Below are positions 1 through 11,900 of a DNA stretch of 64,000 bases, in pieces (within the stretch, counting starts at the first letter, position 1; every line of letters starts with the position of its first letter). This stretch comes from Hymenochaete sp. R1 (lineage: Eukaryota > Basidiomycota > Agaricomycetes > Hymenochaetales > Hymenochaetaceae). Location of the stretch: contig JAFREE010000088.1 in NCBI GenBank assembly GCA_019400425.1, positions 1 through 64,000 of the forward strand, written 5' to 3'. Below the pieces are notes generated by a model. That model was not told where the DNA came from. It saw nothing but the letters and a program-made list of their open reading frames with translations, and made no database searches. A program made the position numbers and the translations under genes.

Positions 1-646
1 TTTCCAAATCCCATTCCCCATCGACGGTAAGGTCTCATTCCACCAAGCCCAGCTAGCGTTGATCCACGTCGTACACGGAGGAGCGCCGTTTCAACTTGAT
101 CATCGAGGTGATGTCCAAAAGCAATCATGTCGATCTTTCTCTCCATTAATACTTTGAATAGAAGATGATATCGAGCTTCTCGAGCTACATTTTCAAAAGC
201 TTTGCCAGAGGAAGGACGAGGAGGGAAAGGAGGTATTCCCCATGGAATCGACATGACTATGTGTGGTACAGATAGGGAAGTTGCTATACTTCGACACTCC
301 TCTGTCATCTGGTTCGAAGCGTTTTGTAATTCATGGTCTATGGTTACAGCGGTGATGTCTTGCAACGGATTCGTGTCGATTCTGGATAGACCTTTGAGAA
401 GGTGTAAAAGTGCTGTGGAATCAGGTCCTCCAGAGAAAGCTACGGCTGATTAAGGACTCAGATGGAGATTTATGATATAATTGATTATATATACTCACCT
501 ATTTTCTTTCCCAATCCTTGAGGCCAACTTCGCCTGAAAAGGACATCGAACTCGTTTAAAGAGACTGCCTTTCCTTCAGAGAATGTTGAGTATCCTTTCC
601 TACAATGCCTTCCGTGTCTTAGACGCTTCAGTACTGGCCCTAGCAT
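1..646 (-). CDS. tRNA(Ile)-lysidine synthetase-like protein (5' part, cut by window start)
   Basis: TilS/MesJ-type ATP-dependent ligase, which in bacteria and organelles attaches lysine to the C34 wobble base of tRNA-Ile2; a fungal copy is expected to serve mitochondrial tRNA. Exon 1 is 646-499 and starts with the ATG at 644-646; exon 2 runs from 445 off the window. The splice joins the N-terminus to the PP-loop nucleotide-binding motif SGGPDS. It is followed by the family signature HHLDDQVET and a glycine-rich GLGGM stretch. The N-terminus (MLGPVLKRLRHGRHCRKGYS) is basic and lacks acidic residues, as expected of a mitochondrial presequence. The gene is divergent from ARPC1, with start codons about 228 bases apart. 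The C-terminal tRNA-binding part lies outside the window. The family call is firm; the mitochondrial location is inferred. Confidence 0.85.
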
Positions 647-811
647 ATTACCCGTCCATTTTATACAAACATTGATTATTGCTTGTGTCAGTGTTCAATG
701 TGGAAGGAAAAGATGAAAGTTTAAATGAGAAACGTGTTGAACGTCGATCTGAGCTTATTTCTTAGCCAACGCGTCCGAGTTTGCCGAGTCTTGTCCTCAA
801 ACACAACTTGA

Positions 812-862
812 ACTGGCACTGGCACTGGCAGTAGTCGACTGCTGAGTCCTCTGCTCTGCTCT
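812..862 (+). repeat. Short tandem repeats in the ARPC1 5' leader/promoter
   Basis: Three copies of the hexamer ACTGGC (812-829) are followed 20 bases later by about three copies of CTCTG (848-862), ending 12 bases before the ARPC1 start codon. They lie in the 5' leader or core promoter. No function is evident. Confidence 0.6.
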
Positions 863-874
863 GTATAAACAAAC

Positions 875-2293
875 ATGGCTGCTCCAGAAGAATATTCAAT
901 TGCTCAAACACCTATCACTGCCCATTCATTCAGTGCAGATCGTCAACGTATGTGTTTGAAGTTGACTAGCATGCTCTGTTGTTCTCACACCACACCACAC
1001 CCAATGATTCAGAGGTCTGCTTAAGCTTGAATACGAATGAAGCTCAGATTTTGAAAAAGACAGGATCTGATTGGAGAGCAATAGAGACATTGTCGGAGGT
1101 GAGTTTCGTCGTCGATATATTTCATTGAACCACTCGTTTGACTATTCGTAGCACGACAAAGCAATCACTTCCATCGATTGGGCACCGAATTCCAACCGGA
1201 TCGTGACTGCATCCCAGGATCGGAATGCATATGTCTGGTCTCAGGCACCTGACCCTCAGACAGGACATCTTATCTGGAAACCTACTCTAGTCCTACTTCG
1301 TATCAATCGTGCTGCAACCTATGTTCGTTGGAGTCCGAATGAAGACAAGTTTGCCGTTGCTAGCGGTGCTCGGTGAGTATAATCGTTGTCTTCTTTCCGT
1401 TCTTTGAATTGATGATTGCTTCAGTGCTATTGCTATCTGTTCTTTCGATGCGGAGAGTGATTGGTGGGTGTCGAAGCAGTTGAAGAGACCCATCAGATCG
1501 ACCGTGTTGAGTGTGGATTGGCATTCCAACAATGTTCTACTAGCGGCAGGGAGTGCAGATATGAAAGCTCGTGTCTTTTCTGCATATATCAAGGATGTTG
1601 ACAAGCGACCTCAACCCTCCGTTTGGGGAGAGAAATTGCCATTCAATACTGTTTGTGGAGAATATGGAAGTGATAGTGGAGGTTGGGTTCACAGTGTCGG
1701 ATTTTCTCCTTCTGGTGACGTTCTGGCTTTTGCAAGTGAGTGATTATGTGTGATACAGACTAGCTTCGACTCTAAGCATATTCTCAGGCCATGACTCATC
1801 TGTCACTGTGGTGTACCCGAGCAGTCAAACAATTCTGACTGTGAAGCAAGCGACTTTACCATACGTTTCACTCACCTGGACTTCAGAGGACAGTCTGATT
1901 GCAGCTGGTCATGATTGTCAGCCTGTACTATTCCAAGGATCTGAAGGAGGATGGAAAGCTATTGGATCTCTAGATGATACGACAGCTCCAAAGTCATCTG
2001 GTGTGGGTCGGGCTTCACCCGTTGGTCGACTCAACAGTGCTGCGTTCAATACATTCCGTAATGCGGATATGCGAGGACAGACGAGTTCTCCTGGATTACC
2101 TGGATCTGGGATGAGTTCTGAGAGTGAATTGCAGACTGTGCATCAGAACACAATCACGAGTGTCCGTGCGTATGAAGGTGGGCCTGGGCAAGTGACGAGG
2201 GTCAGTACGAGTGGTGTGGATGGAAAACTTGTCATTTGGAATGTCTCTGCTGCTGCTGGACTTGCAGCGAGGATGGGTTCATTGCGCGTATAA
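875..2293 (+). CDS. ARC40: Arp2/3 complex subunit 1 (ARPC1/p40), WD40 protein
   Basis: Subunit of the seven-protein Arp2/3 complex that nucleates branched actin at cortical patches and endocytic sites. Exons: 875-947, 1013-1098, 1152-1372, 1425-1735 and 1788-2293, giving 398 residues. The N-terminus ([19 protein letters not shown]) is typical of ARPC1. Several WD40 blades are visible: [55 protein letters not shown], and a last blade ending VDGKLVIW. A Ser/Gly-rich insert before the last blade corresponds to the exposed ARPC1 insert that contacts actin. Length suits the family (about 370-400). All junctions are GT-AG. An alternative call, generic WD40 protein, is unlikely given the ordered similarity. 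Confidence 0.93.
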
Positions 2294-2738
2294 AATGCCT
2301 TAACTGTCTTTTTAAGCGAATCTGCTTTTTTTCGCGTGAGATGAAACAGATTTCTAGAATGAAACGAACCCAAATAATGATTCGCATAGGGTCGTTTTGG
2401 ATACTCCTTATTCGAGGCCCTGCATGACTCGAAAATAGACAAGCCATCAACTCGAAATAAACCTGTATGTCTTCCTTTATTTCTGATATGTTTTCTCCTT
2501 GTCACCTTTGGTTTGGTTCCCTGGTCCGTTCGGTCCAACCGTAAAGTCAAAAGAGACAGAGCTAAGTCGCGACGTGGGAACAAAGCTCCAGCGTGAAAGA
2601 CTTACCCGGATCCGCCTACCGGTGCGGTGTCGACAGTTGAGCTCTTATGAGGCCACCGATCGTTCCACTTCCTCGAACCATCACGTCGATCCAACCGCAC
2701 GGAAACCTTGATCTTCTTTTGCATTAAATCAGTGAAAC
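2294..2738. other. Intergenic: ARPC1 3' region and dehalogenase promoter
   Basis: 445 bases between two + strand genes. Open frames here on either strand are short and overlap the ARPC1 3' end; none looks conserved. I see no RNA gene or repeat. Confidence 0.6.
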
Positions 2739-3918
2739 ATGTTCGAAGGATTCGAATCTTCATGCATCGATTGCCCTTCGCATGCTCGCGTCTTTTCTTA
2801 CTACAGAGCAGGTATTCGCGAAAGGGAGCGACCTCTTGTGTTGCTACTCCATGGCTATCCTCAGAATAGACTCATGTACAAGCATTTTGTTAATGAAATT
2901 CCAGACCAGTGGCGCATACTTGTACCAGACCTTCCAGGGTATGTCATCTTTACATACCATTCTACGCGTAATTCGATCCTGATCATATGATATACAATTT
3001 GCAAGGTATGGTCTAAGCACCAAACCGGTGTCAGACGATTCTCGGGCTCATTCGAAGCGGGAATGGGCAAAAGATATCATGCACGTCGTTGATGCTCTAT
3101 TTGGAGAAGGGACGTCAGTAATAGCGGTGGGACATGATCGCGGAGCCCGTCTTGCCTATCGACTTGCTCTTGATATGCCGACTCGGGTTCGGGGGATCAC
3201 GGTGCTGGATATAGTTCCGACATCTTATGTATGGGAAGCCATGAAGTTAGAAAACGGGCACTTAGAAACCAAACGATCTCATCATTGGGTATGAGATATC
3301 CTATATTTTTTAACCCGAGCAACTCAGATCGATACTGTTACTTTCTGCATCCCACAGATTACCCTTGCGGCTCCACGGCCACTTCCAGAAACTATGATTG
3401 AAGCCGACCCTCACTTTTACTTCGACTATACTGTCACAAGCTGGACTCCGACTCGAAATCCAGCTAACAGGGAATGGATACTAGACTCTATTAAACCATT
3501 TCTGGTTAAGAGAAGCACAAGCGAGAGTGGTCGAAATTGCATCGCTGCAGTTTGTGAAGATGTACGTTCAGTGTCAGAACAAATGCTGTCTAGTCAATAA
3601 CCAACAAGGCAGTATCGAGCAGGAGCTACTCACGATATCGACGATGACCGAGAGAGCGGTATAGATCCAATAGCGGCCAGAACGAACGAGACGACACGAC
3701 CTTTTAAATGCCCTATACTCTCTCTTAGCTCTCATCACCTTCGGCGACGTTTCGACGTAGACGGAATCTGGAAAAGCCTCGGTGAAGAGGGTCAAGTTGA
3801 GAGTTTTCAGATCGGAGACGAATCAACAGGTCATTTCATCGTCAACGAAAGTCAGTCAGAGACGGGCGAACGCATCCGAGCGTGGTTGGAGAAGCAGTTC
3901 GAAACTGCAGAGACGTAA
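2739..3918 (+). CDS. Fluoroacetate/haloacetate dehalogenase-like alpha/beta hydrolase
   Basis: Alpha/beta-hydrolase of the haloacetate (fluoroacetate) dehalogenase family, which hydrolyses 2-haloacids to 2-hydroxyacids through an Asp-His-Asp triad. Exons: 2739-2938, 3006-3288, 3358-3561 and 3613-3918, giving 330 residues. Seen: oxyanion motif HGYPQ; nucleophile motif GHDRGAR (Asp111, with carboxylate-binding Arg112 and Arg115); acid Asp135 in VLDIVPT; halide-binding pair His160-Trp161; Tyr230 in the YRAG motif; catalytic His303 in GHF. Spacing matches the bacterial fluoroacetate dehalogenases closely. There is no signal peptide, so it should be cytosolic. Substrate is inferred: relatives in this family include haloacetate dehalogenases and epoxide hydrolases, but the HW pair and RxxR favour a haloacid. 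Neighbouring genes give no pathway hint. Confidence 0.85.
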
Positions 3919-4403
3919 TAATGTTATTAGAAGGTACGTGCTTCGTTTCTCTTCCTGAACTTGAATATTGCAATATTTAAGCCTACTGAAGTAGATGGTT
4001 TGTAGTGTGTACGCAAGTGCGACAATAATGAGAACGTGTCATTTATGTAGTACAATTTCAGATTTCCCCCCTATATTCCTCCTCTCTTTTGTTTTGTTAA
4101 ATAGTTAAAAATGATGTTGATATCTTATGTGAGGAGGAGATGGACCCGGTTCCGAAAGCTATGGGCGCTTAATTTACCAAGTTGCCTTATCCGGAAGCCA
4201 GTTCAAGCCACGTCTGCAGGTCCGCAAGTGCTTCTTTCTTCGTTTCTGTACTGCACGTTCCTCGCCGAACGAGACACAAAACAGCTTCGCGATTCTTGCT
4301 GGGCGGGGCGCTCCTTGATTTTCATGACGACATAGATACAGCTGTGCGATCCTGTTCTCGACACTGCATACATGAAGAAGCGACCCTCTACGACGTATAC
4401 AAG
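3919..4403. other. Intergenic region and unresolved 5' end of the zinc-knuckle gene
   Basis: 485 bases. The first part is the dehalogenase 3' region. The frame of the downstream gene stays open back to 4173 without an ATG, so an additional 5' exon may lie here. One possible model is an ATG at 4111 joined by a GT-AG intron (4129-4181) to the open frame at 4182, but I cannot verify it. Confidence 0.4.
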
Positions 4404-5699
4404 ATGCAAGGTCGATACTGGGGCTCCTCCCAGGTAGCATCAGGCGGTCCAAACGGATGGAAGTTCTGGCCAGATGTAAATGGGATGAACGCAGATGAGC
4501 TTATGCTACGAGAGATCCTGAATACGCATGAACATGCTTATGAACGCGTTGGAGAAACATCCGGTTTGGATGTTCTTGGTGATAAACCTCAAGCTCAACG
4601 GGCATGTGAAGAAGAGGAAGACAAACACTCGTGAGTGCCAAATTTACTCTCGCCCTCGTCCTTACGTGGATAACCAGATATACACCACAGAGGATGCTTT
4701 AACTGCGGCTCTCCGCGGCACATAGTCTCATCCTGCCCCGAACCTCGCAACTACGCACTCGTAAATCTCTCGCGAACCATGTATCTCTTCCTACGGGAAA
4801 CGCACGCCCCAAAATTTCAAAGGTTCTTTGAGCCTGAAGACTGGAGGCTCAAGCGTCTAAGGTGGCTTGAGGAATTTCGTCCTGGTGAAATCCGAGGGTC
4901 AGGGCTGCGGCAGGCACTCGGACTGCGCGACGAAGATCCTGGAAGGGACACACCTTGGTTGCATAATATGCTTGAGTGGGGGTATCCGAAGGGCTGGACA
5001 GGCGCCAAAGATCCTTTGCTCGAGGTAACTTCAAGATTGAACTCCGAGGCAGATTCTGACACAATAGCAATGGATTCTGATGAGGAGTTCACAATATTTG
5101 ACGAAAATGGTGGCATGGAGACATTTGACCTACATCTTAGCGGTCGCGAAGCATACATACCAAGTCAGACACTCTCTGCGACACCAACCATTGGCTCAAC
5201 ATCTGGCCCTTCGATGGACTCAAGGTACGAAAGTAACGATATTCCTCCGGCACGCATATCTCGTTCCGCGAGCTACGACTCTAATGATCCTCAACCCAAA
5301 CGTTGGGCAGAATACAAAACTGCACTTTTTCTATCCGATATGCTTACAATCTATAACGGAAGACGGGTGGGCGACGTCGAACAACATGATGACAGCGAAA
5401 ATGGTAGCAAGTCCTCGCCTACAGATATTCTTTCCGAAGTGCCAGCGGATATGCACTTTTGGTGCAACGACCACGAGGGCGCTTTGAGAGTTATTCATCC
5501 ATGGCGCCATCCTGATGCATTTGGGCCTTTTGGACCTTCGGGGTGGGGGGAAGCGTATATGACGTTCCAGTGTTGGTTAGAAAGGCAGAGACAGAACGGC
5601 TCTAAGAAATTTCTTCATCGGGAGCAAGGCAATTTGAATGAGCAAGAGTATCTAGAATCGGATTCGGACGTGGTCATGGACATGGACGAGTCGGATTAA
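4404..5699 (+). CDS. ZCCHC8-like protein: CCHC zinc knuckle plus PSP domain (5' end uncertain)
   Basis: Resembles ZCCHC8, the scaffold of the nuclear exosome targeting (NEXT) complex. Exons in this model are 4404-4630 and 4691-5699, giving 411 residues. The intron at 4631-4690 splits the knuckle codon by codon: across it reads CFNCGSPRHIVSSC (CX2CX4HX4C) followed by PEPRN, the usual ZCCHC8 linker. About 40 residues on is a PSP domain with FRPGEI, LRQALGL, and the closing GYPKGW. The C-terminal half is acidic and Ser-rich and probably disordered. The first in-frame ATG is at 4404, but the frame is open upstream and may hold a further exon, so the N-terminus is uncertain. Role in RNA surveillance is inferred from domain order. 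Confidence 0.7.
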
Positions 5700-6321
5700 G
5701 CTTGTGTACTCCAATCCTGATGTTGTACCCATTCGCTGTTAGATTTCGATGGCAGGCCAGACTTGCGTCGTATGGCTGAACTTTGATCGAACTCGACTCA
5801 TTTGAGCGTTGAGCGTTTCAGACAAACAGCAATCAGGATGATTTGTTATGAGAGCAATAATAGCACAGCCAATACTATAGAATGCGACCCGAATGAAAAG
5901 AGTCAGGAAAACACAAAAACCACTATGAACAGGAAGAACGGTCGAAGGTAGAAATGAGTGACCCGATAATGAAGCTCTGAAAAAAGGAGGTACTGAATTA
6001 GAAGAGAGTAAGGGGGAAAAGGTCATGAGATGGATGTTCGCGTGAAGAAAGGAACGGCGCAGGAAAGAACGTCCGATATACCAGGTTCGTAGGGAAAGGG
6101 AGGTGACTAACGTGAGGATGTAGTGATGTACATTGAGCATTGAGCGGATATTCGAGTCAGGAAGCAGAAAGGAAAACCCAAACGAATGAAAGAGAAAGAG
6201 AGGTGAAAGAAAAAAAGGAACGAAGGTCCGTGTTGAAAAAACCCTGGTTGGATGGTCTGATTCGAAGCTTTGAGGAAACGCAGAAATAAATGCACAGCGA
6301 AGGTCCTTAGGCAGAGAACGG
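5700..6321. other. Convergent intergenic region, purine-rich 3' UTRs
   Basis: 622 bases between the stop codons of two convergent genes. The + strand is rich in AG (GAAAG runs around 6000-6240). A 210-codon minus frame crosses it into the neighbouring gene, but it looks like a chance open frame in biased sequence. Confidence 0.6.
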
Positions 6322-7967
6322 TCAAGATTTATATGCGGGAGGCTGGTCGGATTCCTCCACTCTACCGCCATCCGTGTGTATAATCACATCGCTCTGGCGA
6401 TGTTGGCTGTAAGGCATGCTCGCACCCGCCGGAAGAGGTAACTGAGAAGTCGACGGTGGAGGTGATCCCGATCGCGAAGGTTGTGAATACACAGACTTGG
6501 ACGATACTGTATCACTGCGAAGCACGCCTTGCTGCTCTTGTCCCGCACTCGTACGCAAGAGCGCGCTTGGGCCAGCAGTGGACATCGCACCCGAGAAAGA
6601 CGGTCCTGCGACATCAAGACCGCCTCGAGGACCGGATCCGCCTAATCCAGACAGATTAACACTCGGAGAACCGGGTGGTGAGGTGGTGTTATCGAGATTC
6701 GTTACGAATAAATGTCCACGTTGGGCACCATGTAAGTTCGTTGGACTATCGACTGAGCCATCATGCGAAAAACGACCATTATCCCTGAGCACGTTGTTAG
6801 AGTCTGTACTACTGTTCCTGCCATTTCCTACGGGCACTGCAGCATTGAAAGAGGGCGAGGACGACACACTACCAGCTCCTGTGCCTGAGCCCGGACGCGA
6901 AGACGGGAGTCCGTTATTTAATAGGGGCTGCTGACTAGGCGAACGTTCGTGGCTTGCCAGACTGGGTCGTGTCGCTACTGAAGGCGCAAGGCCAGCGTTC
7001 ATCGAGTCCGGGGACAATGCTTGAGTAGATCCAACCAATCCATATACGTAAGGCTGAGGGGCAGAGTTCACCGGTGCTGGGTTAAACGGAGGCGCGTCAT
7101 CTTCAAGATCAAGCATCCGGCCACGACCGGGAGCCTCAGCCTTGAAGTGATCAATGTCTTTTTCAAACAGATCGTCCCAATCCACGCTGCGACGGCGACG
7201 ACGGCTTTAGAATATTTAATAAGGCTGCGCAGGTTGACACAAAAGCGCTGAAAGACTCACATGATGTACCATACCAAAGCCACTATTGCAACGAGGCCTA
7301 CTAATCCACCGAGCGAAGCACCGATAATAGTCCCAAGATTCGAGCTGGTTTGAGAATCCTGGACTTGGCCCGAACCAGGCGTTACGACAGGTACCGATGT
7401 AGTGAGCACTGCGCTAGTAGGCGCGAGCGTACTCGTAACAGTGACCTCGATTTGAGTCACTACCCCATTGTCGAGCGTCGTCTCCGAAGAGGTGGTGATT
7501 GTTGTCGATGGGGTGGTAACGGAGGTCACGACAGACTCGATAGTCGTGGTAGTATCGGGCAAGGACGTGGTGGAGTCTGTATCGTCACTCGAACACGGAG
7601 CAAACAGGGTCCTTGTGGGTACGGAAGAAGTAAAAAAGTTGGTGATCTCTACAGGGACTTGGGCAGTAGAGACTGAGCCTGTAAAAAGGTAAATGCGCGT
7701 GAAAAAAAGCATGAATACAGACGGAAAGAAGCACATACCACCGACGACTGTTGTAGATGTTATAACGGTGGAAGAAACACAACTTCCACCTAGAATATCC
7801 GTGGCATTTGCGGAGAGAGTGGGGATAGCGGAAGACAAGCAGGAGGTGATCAAGTCCGTGCTTGTAGTCCCAGCGATGGTGGTGACCGATTCGGACGTCG
7901 AAGTCGTTACAGAGCTCCCAACAGACGTCGAAAATTGGGTTGCAGTTGGAGTAGATACACACGACAT
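6322..7967 (-). CDS. Ser/Thr-rich single-pass membrane protein (Mid2/Wsc-like architecture)
   Basis: Exons: 7967-7739, 7678-7261 and 7204-6322, giving 509 residues. Residues 1 to about 190 are extremely rich in Ser and Thr and would be O-mannosylated outside the cell. A membrane helix follows (about 193-214, GASLGGLVGLVAIVALVW), then five consecutive arginines, then SVDWDDLFEKDID and a roughly 290-residue Pro/Ser-rich cytoplasmic tail. This is the plan of fungal wall-stress sensors (Mid2, Wsc) and of many unassigned agaric membrane proteins. There is no cleavable signal peptide from the chosen ATG, so it may insert by its anchor, or a 5' exon was missed. The adjacent minus gene also ends in a membrane anchor. 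Function is not known; sensor is an inference from architecture. Confidence 0.75.
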
Positions 7968-8931
7968 GTCGTTTTGAGCACCAGAAGGATTTGAGTTTTC
8001 TTTGGACCAGAGAGAGGGGGAGGACGCTGTAAACGCGGTCGGTAGCGAACGAGTTCAAAGACGAATGTCCTTTAGAGTTGAGTGCTCGTAGCCAAGAAGC
8101 TCGCTGAGCAGCTGAGCAAAATGGACGACGAGGAGTCGAAGGATGGAGAGGATGGAGGTGTAGGGGAAGGCGGATGAGATGAGGATGGAGGAAGAGGTTC
8201 TTCAACCTCCCGACGATGCCCTACTTGGCTTGGCTCAAACTCGAGACTGCTTGCTTATGTCAGCGTCGCTCTGCTCGCGCGCTCTGCCTCATCATCTCAC
8301 TCAATTACAGGCACTCAACTTGCACTGAAATGTCTCGAAGATCTGCTCTTGCTCAACTTCAGATACATTTACATTTAAAAGTCTGTGCTCAAAAACCACA
8401 GCCTATAAGTTACTCACAATATCACTATCTCGAAGAAAAAAAGTCTTGACTTTCGAAAGTACACGCAACCAAACTCAACGCGGCGTGCCTTCGCCGCCCT
8501 GAGAGTTTCGTGCTTGGCTCATTCCTCCAAATCCACGGGTGATCAAACCGCCCGAATCGATCCCGCGTGTTCAGCTCAGTTCAAAGGTCCAATCCAGATG
8601 ATCGAGTCTCGAGGCGTGTTCATTCATTCTAATTATTGTAAAGAAAAGAGGAGGGGGACCGGGAGGAGATACAAAACACGTCGACAACAAGAAAATGAGA
8701 ACGACGACTATGGAAACGACGATAAAGTAACAAGTATTAGTTTCGTACTGACCCATTTCTACGATCATCCAACGCCAATGCAGATTCATCAAAGCATAAA
8801 CAGGAAAAATAAGAGAAAGTGTCAAAGTGCCAATGATCAACTGCTGATCCTCCGAGACATGAAAGACAGGCCCTAGTTAGGGGCCCAGGATCTCGCCGCG
8901 CACATCGCGGTCAGCCCAGCCTGAAGCAGGT
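7968..8931. other. Intergenic: promoter of the Ser/Thr-rich membrane protein gene
   Basis: 964 bases upstream of the minus gene starting at 7967 and downstream of the minus gene ending at 8932. No conserved frame, RNA gene or repeat is seen. The open frame at 8514-8876 (+) has a composition unlike the confirmed exons. Confidence 0.6.
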
Positions 8932-11900
8932 CTAGTCATCTACAGGCAGTGGCCAGTGTAAAATGATCTCTACAACGCGCCATACGCGACCCCAACCGCT
9001 CAACACGTGTGCCTTTGCCTGCTCGTAATGCAGGTGTGCAGGCCATGCGAGTGGGAGGTACAACGCTGGCGAGAGAGCAGCAGACTCGTCCCTTTCGTCA
9101 GAACTAGAGTCGTAGTCCTGATATCTACTGGAAGAAGTGTCCTCTGAGACGTCTTCGACGAGGTTCTCGTCTTTGGCTGGCACTGGTGGTGGTGCTCTCT
9201 GAGCTGTGGGAGTAGGCTTCGCTTTTTGCGATGGTACCGAATACGAAACCGTATACGCATCACCGAACCAGTTCCTCTCGCTTGTCGACGTCGCCGTCGG
9301 CCTCATGCTAATAGTGGTCGTGATCGTAGTCGTCACCGTAGATCTTAGGTCTTCACCTTCGACTATAACAGAGCCAGAGCTTCCATCTCCTTTCATCCAT
9401 GGGGGGTCCGTGGAGGAATTGGAGATGAGGCTCCGGAGGTCACGAAGTTCTTGACGGGTGCCAATGCTGTGGGATAGGAGGATGATGGCGAAGAGATAGG
9501 GGAGGACGGTGGCCATGCGGACGAGAAGACGCTTTGTGGATGTCTCCCATCTCGAGACATTAGAGGGGGCGCGAAGAAGGGGGTATGGGAGGAGAAGGTC
9601 GGGGTTCGGGGAGGTTAGGGGCTGCAAGTCGAAGTTACACAGTTTTCTGTGGAGGATTGAATCAGGTTCTGAGAGATGTTGATGTTGTTGAGAGGATGAA
9701 GTCACTGTGAAAGTGTAATCTACCCAAAACGCAATTAGTCGCTGATAAATACTTCTTATCTGAGGTTGGCAGATGTGTACGACTCACCGGATGATTTGCG
9801 CAGACTGGTTTCGTACCTACTTACAGGTAAAGAGAACACAGGAAGAAGAACAGGAACTTGCGGCGCATTTTCATCCCCTGCCTTCCTTTTTCCTTTTCGA
9901 TCCATAGCCTCACTGGAGACCGGACTTTGCACACCCCTTACAGTGTAAACAACCTCCAACGCACCCACGAGCGCCACGCGGACCCGAATCCACTTCAGCC
10001 ACTTCCGCCTCTCTTTCTCGTTCCCATCCAGTCTCGGACTCGAGTTGATGTCCGAAAACGGCGAGCCCGAGAACGACTCAAAACGGACGGGGACGCCGTT
10101 CACGCTGGCGCAGCTGACGTCGACTTGGGGCAGAGGATCTTGCGAGGCGTTGAGATCGCCTATTATGAGAGCGGGATGCATTGCTAACCCAAATTCGAGC
10201 CATTCTGAAGGGGCATCGACGGGAGTAGGGAGGGATAATGACACGGCGTAAGCGTATGTGGACCTCTTCTTGGAAGCCTTTACAGAGGGCGGGGGTATTG
10301 GGACAACGTCCGCTGTAACCCATGGTATGATCAACGGACCATCTCGTAGGACACTGGACCTCTGATTGGGAGCCGGAGCCGGCAGTGGGGCATGCAACTG
10401 GTGAATCGATAGATTCGCGGGTACCACTCCCGGACCTCCAATAGCAAGACCCTTTTCAGGCGATCCAGCTCTGGAGGTTGGACCCGGAGTGAGCGGTGAG
10501 GCTCGCCTATTCGCAACAGGTGACAACAGACGCTCCGCCTTCACAGGAGAGCGCGACGCTACAGCCCGAACGAGGATCTCACTTCCTTCCATGCTATGGC
10601 ATTTCGCGTGCGATCCACTCGGGATGAGCGTACGTTTTCCTCTGCTGTTGGCGTTCGCAAGGTTGTTTCTGCTATTGTTCGGGAAGCCGTTGTGGGACGA
10701 TGAGGTGTCGAATGACGAGGCTGAGGTGAGCAGCTCGACGCTCGCGCCGTCGCACTGGTTCCGTACCATCGTGGAGATGCTTTCATTGGCAGCTGTGAAT
10801 ACCTTGAAAAGCGGCAATGGAAGAGTCGTCTCTTCCATTCCGGGCTGGGAACTCGCTTCGGTCGATCCTTGCGAAACAAGGACGGTGCCCGATATGTTGA
10901 CCGTAAACTTGTTTCGAGGGTACGGAGCAGGTCCAATTTCGTTCAAATCGATGTGGAGAGTGATGGGTATAGTCGGTGAACGCGGTAAGCCGGTTTCTTC
11001 TTCTGCGCCTCTTCCGGCGTTTGCGTTTGAAGCCGAAGAGCCCACCGATGAGCGGATGGCTGAACTTGATAATGAAGGCACCGAGAGGCCATTAACGGAG
11101 TCTTCAAACGAGTACTCGTTCGATACTTTCCGGGTCGGAAGGGGCGCCCGCAATAACGACGAGGTATCCGCGTTCGCAGTCCCATTTACGCCTCGCCCAT
11201 TTGGAAGAGTCTCCCCCATGATACTGGAAACATCCGGAGCAGGCAGTTCGAGCGAATTACGAGGAGAAAAAGAATCTGGTTGCGGTTGCCCCGTCGTGAA
11301 ACCTGTCAATGCCGAGTCACCGTCGACCTTCCACCCATTCGAGTCCGGAGCCCAGCCTATCCGGCCACCTTGAGTGTCAAGCCCGATATCCAAAGCAAGC
11401 ATCGACGCGACTCCAGGAAACCAGACACCCGCGAACGTCCCTTGATAATCCAGCCGCATCCGGATTGCATCATCACACGTTCCAAGTACCGTACACGTCA
11501 TGTTTCCTTTTACTTCCTCCACACAGGCGCGTCGCCTCCCGTCAGTTTGCGTTGGAAAGTTGTTTACACTGAGCGGCGATGCCCATCGTATCCGTATGAC
11601 GTCCGTACTGGTAAACGTGCCTTGAATGAGACAATTCTCAAGGGCACCATTCGTAGACGCCTCAGAGGATTCGTCGTCTGCATACTGCCCATATACAGAG
11701 GATTGGTTGTATTTTGCTCCTCGCGTGACGTGCGGTTCGGTCGCAAGATCCCAGCCGGGCGAGTCTTCGTCCGATTCGAGAGAGGCGAAAGAGGTGGAAA
11801 CGGACGCGGGAGTAGGGAGACGCACTTTGATATGATTCGAGAGACAGCGCGGGATCGGAATCGACAGCTGAGGTACGGTTAGAAGGTGCAATGTAGTGGA

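Noticed and set aside
5739..6371. 210-codon minus frame overlapping the end of the Ser/Thr-rich membrane protein.
   Set aside because: It lies in purine-rich 3' UTR sequence, is Phe/Ser/Leu-rich in a composition-driven way, and has no promoter space or similarity.
9705..9787. Boundary between two separate minus-strand genes (frames ending 9756 and starting 9705).
   Set aside because: GTGAGT donor at 9787 and TTTCACAG acceptor at 9705 join the two in frame, and there is no promoter space.
10489..11373. 294-codon + strand frame inside the unknown 1175-residue gene.
   Set aside because: It is antisense to the long exon 11867-9788, whose sense frame is longer, joins to good introns, and has natural protein composition.
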